DNA of 36,910 bases from Chara braunii (lineage: Eukaryota; Streptophyta; Charophyceae; Charales; Characeae). The first letter of the stretch is position 1, and every line of letters starts with the position of its first letter. Both the position numbers and the translations under genes were made by a program. Shown in pieces: positions 28,403 to 36,910 of the stretch. Location: NCBI GenBank assembly GCA_003427395.1, contig BFEA01000446.1:1359636-1396545 (forward strand). Reading direction: 5' to 3'. The notes under the pieces were generated by a model that was not told the origin of the DNA, searched no databases, and worked only from the letters and a program-made list of their open reading frames with translations.

Positions 28403-30527
28403 ATTGCCATTCCAAACCCCATCTATTCCTGAAATCATTTCCAATCTCTTTTCCACTCCTTCAGTTGAGCAACTTCACCTTGCTACCTTCGCCCTTCAGG
28501 AACCTAACTCTTGGCTTCGCAACCCGAATCAATTTTTCACCGCTTCTCCCTCCCATTACTTTAGTAACTGGTCTCTTCTCCTCTCCTCTTCTTCGAGGAG
28601 ATATTCTCACTCTGTCCTCCAATGAATTCAACACGGCGTCAGACTTAATTTTGTTGGTACCAAGCGTACCCCGGTTAAAAAGATTATTGAAGTCAGACAC
28701 ATGGTAAAAAAGGTTTATTCAGCCTCTGCTTTCAAAAGAATTCTCTTGTGTGAAAAACCTCCTCCAACTTCAATTCCTAATCATTCACTTCTTGCTCACC
28801 ATAATTCCTTCATCACCTCTTCAATATCTCAACTCCTTGCCTAAGGTGTCATTGAGCACTCTGTGAATCCTCTGGTTGTTAATCCGGTTTTTGCCATTGA
28901 AAATTCATCCAAAACCAGATTCATTCTGGATGCTAGATTTATTAATCTTTTTCTTTCCTTTATGGAATTTCACTATGAATGTATCAATGATTTGGTAGCA
29001 CCTCTATGTGGTTCACAAACCCAAGATTTTCTAACTTGTTTTGACATAAAGAATGAATATTATCATATACCAATCCACCCAGAACACAGACCTTACCTCG
29101 CCTTCTCCTGGGACGGGTCAACTTACCAATTTACTACACTTTGCTTTGGCATTTCTGCCGCATGTTGGATTTTTACAACAGTAATGCAGAAAGTCATGAC
29201 AGAACTTCGACTCCGTCATATTTTTATAACATCTTATATAGATGATTCTGCCTTAGCAAACCAGAACTTTCCCCTCCTCCTCTGGCGTTCCTTCAACTAT
29301 GTAGCCCTTCTCCACAACCTCAGATTCTTTTTAAGCCTTAATAAATGTTCTTTTTTTCCTTCACAATCCATTAAATTCCTAGGTTTTAAGATTGATTCCC
29401 ATTTCAAAAGAATCAGAGTTCCAGAAGATAAGGTAGAAAAAATCTTGGCTCTCATCACTTCAACCTCCCATTCCACCCCGTTCAAGTAGAACCCTAGCTA
29501 AACTCGCTAGGAAACTCGCTTCCCTCGTTCAAGCATTCCTCCCAACCCTTCTATTCACTTCATCCATTTACTCAGCCATCTCTCCGGCCAATTGGGATTC
29601 ACCCGTCCCCATCTCTGACTCCTTAACTCAAGACCTCATTTGGTGGACCGAGCACCTACCCAACCTTCCTGGCTAACTTTGGGTTAAACGTTCAGTTACA
29701 TCAACTATTTCTACAGATGCATCAGCCAACCAAATTGGTGTCATCATTACTCCTTCTTCAGGACCCCCTCTCCTTTTTAATCAATGTCTTTCAAGTTTTC
29801 TCCTTCCGGCTTCCTCCACACATAGAGAACTATTTGCAGTACTTCAAACTCTCTTACTTCTTCAAAACTCACATCCCCATCTTCTTTTTTCATCCGCCAT
29901 CAGACCTCTTTCAGATAGTCAATCTGCAATAGCCCAACTCAACAATTTTCGTTCCCTAGACCCCCTCTTTAACCATTGGCTTCGTCTTATCTCTTCCTTA
30001 CTTATAACTTATGACTCCTGTTTTTTCCCCATCTTCCCAGAAATTTGAATCATATCCCAGATGACTTATCAAAAACACAAGATTATACAGATTGGGGCAT
30101 CTCCTCTTACTTAAAAAACAAAATCTCCAACTCAATAGGTATTCCCGCAATTGATCTCTTCGCATCAGACTATCATCACGCCTGCCCTGTCTTCATTTCC
30201 AGAACTTGGTCCTCATCCGCTTCTTTCGTCAATGCGCTTTCCCTTGATTGGAATTCTCTTCCTGCCTCGCCTTATAGATGACTTTTTCCTCCAACTACTC
30301 TCATTCACGAAGTCATGTCCCTTGCCTCAGCCGCCCCTGCCACCTACCTGTTTATCTTCCCTGATTCGCGTAAGGCAAACTGGCTGCCAAAAATCCTTTC
30401 TCTTAATATTTTCCATACTTTTATCATTCCTAAATTTATCTTCTCTTGCATTCCCAGCCCGAGAGTTCATCACTCTTGCCCCAATCAAGCCACCATTGGC
30501 CTCGCTTCCATCTTATTCTCCACCTAA
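28350..30527 (+). pseudogene. DIRS-type reverse transcriptase / RNase H polyprotein
   Basis: Mainly one frame. The N-terminal part (QLNELPFQTPSIPEI ..., SWLRNPNQFF) leads to GVIEHSVNPLVVNPVF. RT motifs: RFILDARFIN; motif A FDIKNEYYHIPIHPEHRPYL; motif B FTTLCFGISAACWIFTTVMQ; motif C YIDDSA; then FLGFKIDS. RNase H follows in the +1 frame (29485-30045) with STDASANQIG, HRELFAV and SDSQSA, then returns to the first frame for HIPDDLSK. The C-terminal DLFASDYHHACPVF ... LFPPTTLIHEVM ... ANW resembles the tail of DIRS polyproteins. Stops at 28623, 28842, 29674 (in the shifted frame) and 30279, plus two single-base shifts, make it inactive. It ends at TAA 30525-30527, overlapping the end of the recombinase gene. 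Confidence 0.8.
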
Positions 30528-31309
30528 TCCTCTGCCACATTCTTCTCATTTCCCTCAAAAACCTCCATACTGCGTTTCCACCCCCTTTTCATTCCATAAC
30601 CATACCGCATAAATGTACCAACACTACTCCATGTTCCCTGCCTCATCATCTCCCCTAAACTTCATGCTTCCTCTATTCCAGCTTGCAAATCACCAATCCG
30701 AAAGCTATGCCCACTCTCTCCTTCGTAAACTCCGGCCTCTCCAAACCACTTCTCTATTCGTTTATTAAAAGCACCCCCGCCCAGTGCATTAACCCCTCGA
30801 CCAGCTCGGAATAAATATTTAGTTCGCAAATCAACCCCCAGACTCTCATACATAACGATCAATTCCGACAGTATTCCTAAGAACGTTTTTTCACTCTCCA
30901 TAACTTTCTTTAATCGTATAAAAAATCGCCCCCCATGACGATCGGTCTTGGTATAACCCGGTCTTACTAAACAATTTCCTACATCAATCTTCTTATACTG
31001 CAATCACAAACCTTCCCCGCATCGTTGCCAACTTTCCCATAAATACAGAAACATAGCTGCATCCCGATAACTCTCTGCCTCTCGCATTCTCTTCAGTTCC
31101 TTTATCTTGCATGTTATATACTCAACTACAATTTTTAGTTTCTCCCAACCTAGCGGTCGCGCAGACTCCTCGATAACCCCTCTCGCCAACGCATACTCCT
31201 TGTACGCCTTTCGAAATGCTTTTACTCGACTCCCTTGACAAGGATCCCCTTCCTCCCTCCCAAGCAATCTAAATGCCCCACTTAAACTATTTACCACCGC
31301 ATCCACAGT
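30524..31309 (-). pseudogene. Tyrosine recombinase, C-terminal catalytic part
   Basis: Minus-strand frame from the insertion point at 31309 to TAG at 30524-30526, through TGA at 31004 and TGA at 30662. Catalytic landmarks in order: Arg in YRDAAMFLYLWESWQRCGE; Lys in TKTDRHGG; the H-x-x-R box GHSFRIG; Trp in GTWSSVG; and the Tyr in TFMRYGY. This is the R-K-HxxR-W-Y set of the lambda-integrase fold as used by DIRS-type retrotransposons to insert a circular DNA. It runs opposite to the reverse transcriptase, tail to tail. Each TGA could come from CGA or GGA by one change. Confidence 0.8.
31302..31309. repeat. Left 8-bp TSD of the hAT-like element
   Basis: TCCACAGT, identical to 33523-33530. Confidence 0.85.
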
Positions 31310-31859
31310 CTGTGTGTCCGATTGTGGATTCAACGCGGGTTCCGCGTTGAATTATTCAACGCACGTTGAATTCGCGCTCAACGCCCGTTCAAACGTGCGT
31401 TGGACAGGGAAAAACGGGGTCCGCAATGATTTTTTTCCTAGGCAAAACATAATCGAAAAAAAAACAAAAAATATGGGCTCGTAGATCTTTTCGAGTTCTA
31501 TGACCCGATATTTTTATTTTTATTTTTTGAGCTTTTAATATATTTTTTAAAAATAAAAAACGTAAGCATAATGAAAAAAACAAAAACAAGAAATGACATG
31601 AGTCTTGTTTTTTTGGGTTTCACAAAGATTTTTTAAGGGCTAAAAAAAAAAAAAAAAAAAAAAAAAAACCAGGGTTGTAGATCTTTCAAAGATGTACAAC
31701 AATTTTTTTTTATTTTTTTTTTTATAACTTCGTGTATTTTTAAAAATATCAAAACCATAAACAATATTTTTTTTTGCCTGCATTGCTCAGTTAATCTTGC
31801 TGGGTAGACTCCTTGCTGGGTAGACTCCCTGCTCGGTAGACTCCCTGATTTGGCCTGCT

Positions 31860-32290
31860 TCGTTCACTGTTGTTGCATTTGTGATCTGATGGCTGGGAAG
31901 TACTGTGCCGTGATTTCCAGTGGGAGGTCTGTTTTTTTTTTTTTTTTTTTTTGCCTTTCTCCTGTTTTCTCAGCCCAGAAACTCGTAATGAACCTGTCAG
32001 GCCGCTGCCACTCAGTGTCACACTGTATCGGCCGCACTCCAATCCGTCTGCTAATGGGACCATGCCCCTGGGGCGAGGTCCCATTAGCAGTCAGATAGGA
32101 GTGTGGCCGATCCATTGTGACATTGAGTGGCAACGGCCAGACAGGATCATTACGAATTTCTGCGCTGAGAAACAGGAAAAAGGCCAAAAAAAAAAAAGAA
32201 ACAGAGACCTCCCACCAAAAATCACGGCAGGGTGCTTCCCAGCCCTCAGATCACAAATGATCTGATGGTGGTGGTTGCAAAAACAGTGAA
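31860..32290. mobile_element. Long foldback element nested in the hAT-like element
   Basis: Centred at about 32069: CTGCTAATGGGACC (32048-32061) pairs perfectly with GGTCCCATTAGCAG (32077-32090). Outward, the arms keep matching over about 200 bp (CACTCAGTGTCACA with TGTGACATTGAGTG; GATCTGATGG with a counterpart near 32250). A T tract in one arm faces an A tract in the other. Confidence 0.75.
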
Positions 32291-33127
32291 CGAAGTAACC
32301 GCCACATTTTCTTGGAACAAAATTGACTTCTGTCAGAAGTGATCCTGACACCCTCCATATACCCCGTGATTGAAGGAGGGTTGCACCCAATGAGATAATT
32401 GCATAACAACAAGTAAAATGCTGAATATCTTCTATCCAGTGGGCTAAGGCCGACCCTAACCTCATTTGGGGTTGGCCACACCCCCAACCGATTGAAAAGA
32501 TTNAGGCNGGAAGCTTTCTTTGCACTNACCGTGGGNTCACNAGTACTGCATGGCAGGATTTNGGTCACTCAACTGCCCCACAAACTCGTTTCTAGCCTAT
32601 CCCGTTGCTAGTGGGACCTCGCCCCTGGTGCTTGTCATTGCTGTCTGGTCGAAGTTGCCCTCAATACTGGTAGGGTGATNGTCNTGAGTGCTGGTCACAC
32701 TGAGGTAGGATAGTAGGGACAGGGGGTCTGGTCCTTGGCCTCTACAAGACCCTGGGCTTTCAAAAAAAAAAAAAAAAAAAAAAGAATGGATCTTCTGCTA
32801 GAACGTGAAATAATGCATCGCCATATGTTTTGTCTTCTGTGCATGTGGTGAGTAGAGGCCCTTAGGGCCACTGCACGTATTCCTCAAAAAAGAAAAACGA
32901 GAAAAAACAGAAGAAAAATCAGAAAACAAAAGAAAAGCGGAAAAACAAAAGAAAGAAGAGAAAAAAAAAAAACAAAAAAAAACAGAGAATTAGTGACCCA
33001 TAACTTTGCTGCACAGATTGCCACAGACCTGAATTCGAATCCGGACTATATATTCTCAGGCCACAAAGGCAGTCTCCAAGTCTTTGTTGCACGAAGGGTC
33101 CTTGCTAATCCGTAGGGACCCTTCGGA

Positions 33128-33480
33128 ATGAGACTGTATGACCAGATTGCAGCATCTGAAAAAAAAAAAAAAAAAAAAAAGGAGGATCTGCACCCACATG
33201 CACACACATGTGCTCACAGTCTTGGGGTATGGAGTGACCCTTACTTTTTACCCTCTTGCAGTTTGAATTTCGGGAGGGAGGGGAATATTTGGCCACCCCA
33301 CCCTGTTAGTAGGGGTCATTTTTTTTAATTTTTTTTTTCTTATTTTTAGTTTTTGGGCGCGTACGGCCACGTGTCCAAGGCCCAACGTGCCGGTTCCGTT
33401 TTTCAAAATTGAACGGAACACCCCCGTTTCCGCGTTAAACGGGATTTAACGGGGCCCCCGGACCCTTTGAACGGGTTCAA
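33128..33480. other. Right inner part of the hAT-like element
   Basis: A run at 33159-33180, T/A-rich stretch at 33319-33350, then the GC-rich subterminal repeats of the element. No gene. Confidence 0.5.
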
Positions 33481-33522
33481 CGGCGTTGAATTTCGCCCGT
33501 TCTCCGTTCATAGGACACACAG

Positions 33523-33530
33523 TCCACAGT
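33523..33530. repeat. Right 8-bp TSD of the hAT-like element
   Basis: TCCACAGT, matching 31302-31309. Confidence 0.85.
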
Positions 33531-33920
33531 TGATGGCGATACCATCGGTTCTCCATCACTATCAGTAGTTCGGCATCTACTCTCAATCTCAACCAACCAT
33601 TGAGATCTTAGGAAGGAAAGAATATCTAAGTCATTACATGTCATGCAACTCCTACCCACTTCATTTCGTTCCAACCACTCATTCAATCCAAGAAGCAATT
33701 TTTTCATTCCACTTCGCCAACGCTTTCTTGGCCCAAGCTCTTCTATTAGCTTGCTGCTCCATTCTAGTCCTGCTTGATAACTCCCAGCTATTTCTGGCGT
33801 CGCTCGCTTTTGCCTCCAGCTTTCATCGCTCATTCGCTCGTTCCACCACTCCCTGCAAGATGACACGTCACTTGTGGGATGATGGAGGGATTTGGGGAGG
33901 CATAGGAGGTGTGTGGGCAT
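33531..33920 (-). pseudogene. Tyrosine recombinase, N-terminal part
   Basis: Minus-strand frame from ATG at 33920 (MPTHLLCLPKSLHH) to the insertion site. It is about 130 codons, helical, with Trp/Arg/Lys-rich segments (WRQKRATPEIAGSYQAGLEW, KRWRSGMKKLLLGLNEWLER) that fit the DNA-binding half of a tyrosine recombinase. Removing 2221 bp (the element plus one TSD) joins it in frame to the catalytic half, giving about 390 codons in all, a usual length. The start codon lies just inside repeat B1, so the gene is probably transcribed from the right terminal repeats. No independent domain signature was seen in this half. Confidence 0.65.
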
Positions 33921-34010
33921 GCGGCCACAACTCTATGACTCACTTCTGAGCAATCGGCCATCATCAAGGACTTCTGTTTTTTCCATTTTATCTCGACGAG
34001 TCCCGGGCAA
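33908..34010 (+). repeat. Split direct repeat B1
   Basis: 103 bp from GGTGTGTGGGC to CCCGGGCAA, about 96% identical (4 mismatches) to B2 at 34625-34727. It is joined directly to A2. Confidence 0.85.
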
Positions 34011-34582
34011 CAACTGTCCTACTCGAGCCCTTGTAGTTGGTACCTACTCGACGGGGCCAGATGCAACCCTCACTTCAGCATTGACAAAATACTATCATTT
34101 CAATTATTTTATCGCAACTGTCTCCTGAGGCCTTATCATCGAAGATCTTCAGTATCAACCGTTGACACTATTTTCTAAGGACCAATTTCTTTAATTCATA
34201 ACTGCCTCTTGGTGGCCTTCTCGTCAACGATCTTCAGTTCCAACGGAGGGCGCTGTCTTTCTAAAGAGTTCACTGTCCTTTTCTAAGATTAATTCCTTAT
34301 TTTCAAGATCTAGGGATGCTAGCGAGTGAGCCAATATCCACGAAGGGACTTAGTGGAACTCACCCTGCAGGAAGAAGCCCCTCGGAGTACCGACCGCCAC
34401 TTGATCCAGGAGCTGCGAGTGTATAAGTAACCGGCACAGGACCGGTCGCTGTAGGCTGACTTGACTCGCGCGGAGCGGCTTCGGGATTTCGTCCGCCGGC
34501 AGTTGCGCCCATCGCATAGCCAAACATGCGGTCACAACATAGCCACCAAGTCTGCTCAGAGGCCGGGTTGTTTTTCTCGCCA
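34011..34582 (+). repeat. Split direct repeat A2
   Basis: About 572 bp, a direct repeat of A1 at 14086-14652. The B1/A2 junction reads GGGCAA-CAACTGTCC, the expected form of a joined-ends (circle) junction. Confidence 0.85.
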
Positions 34583-34624
34583 AGATTTTGGCGAAGCGGT
34601 CCCGCCCACCCTCGATTTTCCCGC

Positions 34625-34727
34625 GGTGTGTGGGCCTGCGGCCCCAACTCTATGACTCACTTCTGAGCAATCGGCCATCATCAAAGACTTCTGTTTTTTC
34701 CATTTTATCTCGACGAGTCCCAGGCAA
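34625..34727 (+). repeat. Split direct repeat B2: right end of the DIRS/Kangaroo-like element
   Basis: 103-bp copy of B1, ending CCCAGGCAA. The final CAA (34725-34727) matches the CAA starting A1. Outside it the flank continues GGAAGTACATG. Confidence 0.85.
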
Positions 34728-35579
34728 GGAAGTACATGTCCTCAATAAAACGAAAGCACACACAATAAAAAAGGCACCAGAAGAAGAAACAAAAAAGTAT
34801 GAGCTTTATCTGGGTCTGGTCCCACCTACGGTTGTTGAGTTTAGATAACTAAGCATGTGATACCACATTATCCGTTCTCTGGTGTGAATAAGATGGCTTC
34901 TTTTTTTTTCCAGAGAATCAGTACTTTTCCGCTCGGGGTGGAGCTTCAAGTGGATTTTTTTGAAAGTTTGCATGTAGGAAAGGGACATTCGACCCGGTTT
35001 CCAGTCGTGCTTTATTATAATAGTAGTCAGTTCGGGATCCGAGCTTTGCACGTAATCTAAACTGGCAAATCCTTCCAGGATAGCTCCAAGTCCAATTCTA
35101 TTAGCCACGGTCCGCAAGCCTCACTTGGCCTGAAATAGGCCCAAGCTCGGCCGATTGAAGCAACCTGCTCGAGTCACTATAGCCCTTTACCACCCCCCTC
35201 CCCTTACTGGTTTACTGCAACCCTACCCTAAACCGAGTGCTCTGGTTTGAATAAAAATTACCATCACGGCCTGTAAACCTCACAAACCGAAATAAAGATG
35301 CTCTCTCCCCTACTCTATCTCACCACTCTACCCCACCACCCCGAAAATTCTACTAGTCTACCTTCACTTGAAACCTTAACCACAGCCTCCTTCCGACACC
35401 ATGTGGAGTGAAACTAATCCAGCCCTTTCCTGCTCCTCCCACTCAGCACCTTTCTCCTCAAAAAAGGCTTCAAACCGCCCGAATCTCCTCTTGTAGCAGC
35501 AATTTAAACATTCATTCACCTTGGGCATCCGATAAGGAAATTGGTTTAATCTCAACTCATTTCTATCTTCCCAAATTAC
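34728..35579. other. Right flank, no gene recognised
   Basis: AT-rich and pyrimidine-rich sequence with short overlapping frames only. None carries a recognisable domain. Confidence 0.5.
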
Positions 35580-35880
35580 CTAGAGCATTACAGCCCTGCA
35601 GACCTGAGCTACATAACCACACCCTTTCTCTCCTGACCTTCCTCTTGGCATAATTCCCATCAGCACCCAACCTTCCCCTGCAAAGTCTTCTTTTCTTGAG
35701 TCAGACCAAAACTTCCAGTGGGGAAACCACCAATCCCACCATCTCCTAGATTTAGGAGAGGCCCACCATAAGTGGTGCATTGTTTCAAATACCCAGTTAC
35801 GCCGATCGCAACCTTCTTTGACCGGCATTCCCCTCATCCTCAACCATCTCGCAACCAGGACCGATTGTTAAGATTGCAGC
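35580..35880 (-). pseudogene. LINE-type C-terminal (zf-RVT-like) remnant
   Basis: A minus-strand frame reads MRMRGMPVKEGCDRRNWVFE, then TMHHLWWASPKSRRWWDWW and FPHWKFWSD. The pattern C..R-x-W-x-x-E-T-x-x-H-L-W-W ... R-W-W resembles the zinc-finger module after the reverse transcriptase in plant-type LINEs, with some expected Cys lost. A further frame at 35797-36192 on the same strand may be upstream LINE sequence in another phase. The remnant is short and frameshifted, so the call is tentative. Confidence 0.35.
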
Positions 35881-36387
35881 CAGAGTAAAGAAGCTGGTTT
35901 TTGAGAGAGGGTCTGCGTCAGCTGTACCAATAACCCTTGCAGTGTCATTTAACTTGGCGGGTCCAAATGAGGGAGACGTATTTTCCCATTTTCGGGTTGT
36001 TTTACATACCAAATCTTCGGATTTTTCGCATTGGTGCTTCTGTCCCATTTTACCTTGATTCTCCAGACCCCAAACGACTTCTGAGCTTAACTTCCATCCC
36101 CCTGAGGACTGGTCAATGTGCAGCTCACTGAGCGGGCCCCCACCAGCTACCGGCCTTCCGGTACCGGGGTGCTCGCCTCCCACCTGTTCCAAAGCTTCTA
36201 CTTTTATTTCCTAAAGGTTGGCTAACCCATAACTGGAGATCTCTCTAACTTTCTTAAGTTTAGGGCTACCTGTCACCTTCCTTTCGTGAATATACAAGGT
36301 GCATTTACCTAGGATCGTGTTATCCCGTGCCTCTTGTCTTTCATCCTCCGTTCGGACCTTTGCCACATACCATAGGATCAAGAACGC

Positions 36388-36530
36388 TGCCATATAGGAG
36401 AGAGAAAAGTCCTGGCGTTTTTTGATAATGAAAGCCCTTCCAATGAAAGCCCTTCCAATGAAAGCAAGTTTCACACCACATAGGAGAGAGAAAAGTCCTG
36501 ACGTCTTTTGATAATGAAAGCCCTTCCAGT
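36388..36530 (+). repeat. Direct repeats, about 50-bp unit plus short tandem units
   Basis: The block ATAGGAGAGAGAAAAGTCCT followed by TTTTGATAATGAAAGCCC occurs at about 36394 and again at about 36479. Between them GAAAGCCCTTCCAAT is tandemly repeated. Confidence 0.8.
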
Positions 36531-36603
36531 GCCTTCGATCACCGATACAACAACATAGCCTTCCCACAGGCGGCTGTTTCCCCACCTCCTTCCCCTCCGA
36601 TTA

Positions 36604-36791
36604 CTATCCGTAAGAGCAGTAATGGGATCGGACTAGCGATCACGATGAAAGGCCTGACAACGAGCTGTATCCTAATCAAGGTGGTCATCAGGATTAGTAA
36701 CATTGATGACCACCTTGATTAGGATACAGGTCGTTGCCAGGACTTTTATCGTCATCCCTAGTCCGATCCCATTACTGCTCTTACGGATCGT
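36604..36791. mobile_element. Long hairpin / foldback element
   Basis: The arms 36604-36690 and about 36704-36791 are inverted copies with few mismatches: GTAAGAGCAGTAATGGGATC outside, and TGTATCCTAATCAAGGTGG with CCACCTTGATTAGGATACA inside. The loop is about 13 bases. Each arm is about 87 bp, typical of a MITE or a small-RNA-forming inverted repeat. Confidence 0.85.
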
Positions 36792-36910
36792 AACCGTCAT
36801 CACCCCACAGCTCGACACCTTTCCGTCGCCGGTCCTCTTCCCACTCGTAGGTGCCTGTGCTAGACACCTTTTCGTTGACAGTATAAACGACAACTAGAGG
36901 GTACATCCGG

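Larger units (their letters stand above)
31310..33522. mobile_element. hAT-like TIR element inserted in the recombinase gene, 2213 bp
   Basis: The TIRs CTGTGTGTCC and GGACACACAG are perfect inverses of 10 bp; the 8-bp TSD TCCACAGT lies outside. Both subterminal regions are packed with TTCAACG/CGTTGAA and AACGGG/CCCGTT motifs (about 31330-31400 and 33400-33510). No transposase is recognisable. The inside holds A/T tracts, a nested hairpin element (31860-32290), a fragment of the GGGCC MITE family (about 32790-32870) and single ambiguous bases at 32503, 32508, 32527, 32536, 32541, 32562, 32680 and 32684. An 8-bp TSD fits hAT; the TIR does not match the common hAT consensus, so the superfamily is tentative. 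Confidence 0.75.
14086..34727 (+). mobile_element. Kangaroo/PAT-type DIRS retrotransposon, about 20.6 kb with nested insertions, inactive
   Basis: Bounded by split direct repeats: A1 (14086-14652) at the left; B1 (33908-34010), A2 (34011-34582) and B2 (34625-34727) at the right. It contains, on the plus strand, a Pro/Ser-rich gag-like frame (14844-16292), a second structural frame (27197-28402) and a DIRS-type RT/RNase H frame (28350-30527). A tyrosine recombinase lies on the minus strand. No TSD is seen, as expected for recombinase-mediated insertion of a circular intermediate. From memory, the Volvox element kangaroo shares both the split repeats and the reversed recombinase. A Penelope-like element, a hAT-like element and smaller TIR elements have inserted into it; without the first two, about 12.8 kb remain. 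Confidence 0.8.

Noticed and set aside
14086-34727. A repeats at 14.1 and 34.0 kb as LTRs of a conventional LTR retrotransposon.
   Set aside because: No TG...CA termini or TSD, no protease or DDE integrase; a DIRS-type RT and tyrosine recombinase are present, and the extra B repeats fit split direct repeats.
34806-35117. A 103-codon minus-strand open frame in the right flank.
   Set aside because: No domain, no strong start context and low complexity; treated as chance.
36211-36585. A 124-codon minus-strand frame near the right end.
   Set aside because: It lies over the direct-repeat block, which creates its internal repeat (AFIGRAFIGRAFI), and has no recognisable domain.

Overview
This is a gene-poor, repeat-dense nuclear window from a eukaryote. 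There are no bacterial operon features. It holds poly-A/T tracts, GA/CT, CA and TA microsatellites, foldback elements with target-site duplications (TSDs), and several retroelement classes nested in one another. The retroelement types (a Penelope-like element with an N-terminal nuclease, and a Kangaroo-like DIRS element) point to the green lineage. A large repeat-rich charophyte genome such as Chara is my best guess, but that is inference.

Layout: (1) 283-868: four degenerate tRNA-like (SINE-type) units in tandem on the minus strand. (2) 1883-4396, minus: the one intact host-type gene, a secreted glycoprotein with an NHL/beta-propeller-like domain, Cys-Pro repeats and a Ser/Pro-rich tail. (3) 4.8-13.9 kb: a field of small GGGCC-ended elements with 3-bp TSDs, including five placed end to end and separated only by the trinucleotide TAA (7174-9646), plus microsatellites and foldbacks. 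(4) 14086-34727: the main find, a roughly 20.6 kb Kangaroo/PAT-type DIRS retrotransposon. It is recognised by split direct repeats (A1 at the left end; B1-A2-B2 at the right), a DIRS-type reverse transcriptase/RNase H polyprotein on the plus strand, and a tyrosine recombinase on the opposite strand. The two genes converge and their stop codons overlap.

The DIRS-type element has itself been invaded. A minus-strand Penelope-like element (17344-23005, 12-bp TSD, short terminal direct repeats) carries a zinc-knuckle/SAP ORF1 and an ORF2 with a GIY-YIG-like domain, a CxC linker and a reverse transcriptase. A 2.2 kb TIR element (31310-33522, 8-bp TSD) splits the recombinase gene; removing it with one TSD copy puts the two halves back in frame. 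A TA microsatellite at 25.15-26.5 kb hosts three further TIR elements in a row.

All retroelement genes here are broken by in-frame stops and a few frameshifts, so these copies are inactive. Most of the premature stops can be explained by one C:G to T:A transition each. The right end (34.7-36.9 kb) holds a faint LINE-like remnant, a direct repeat and a strong long hairpin.
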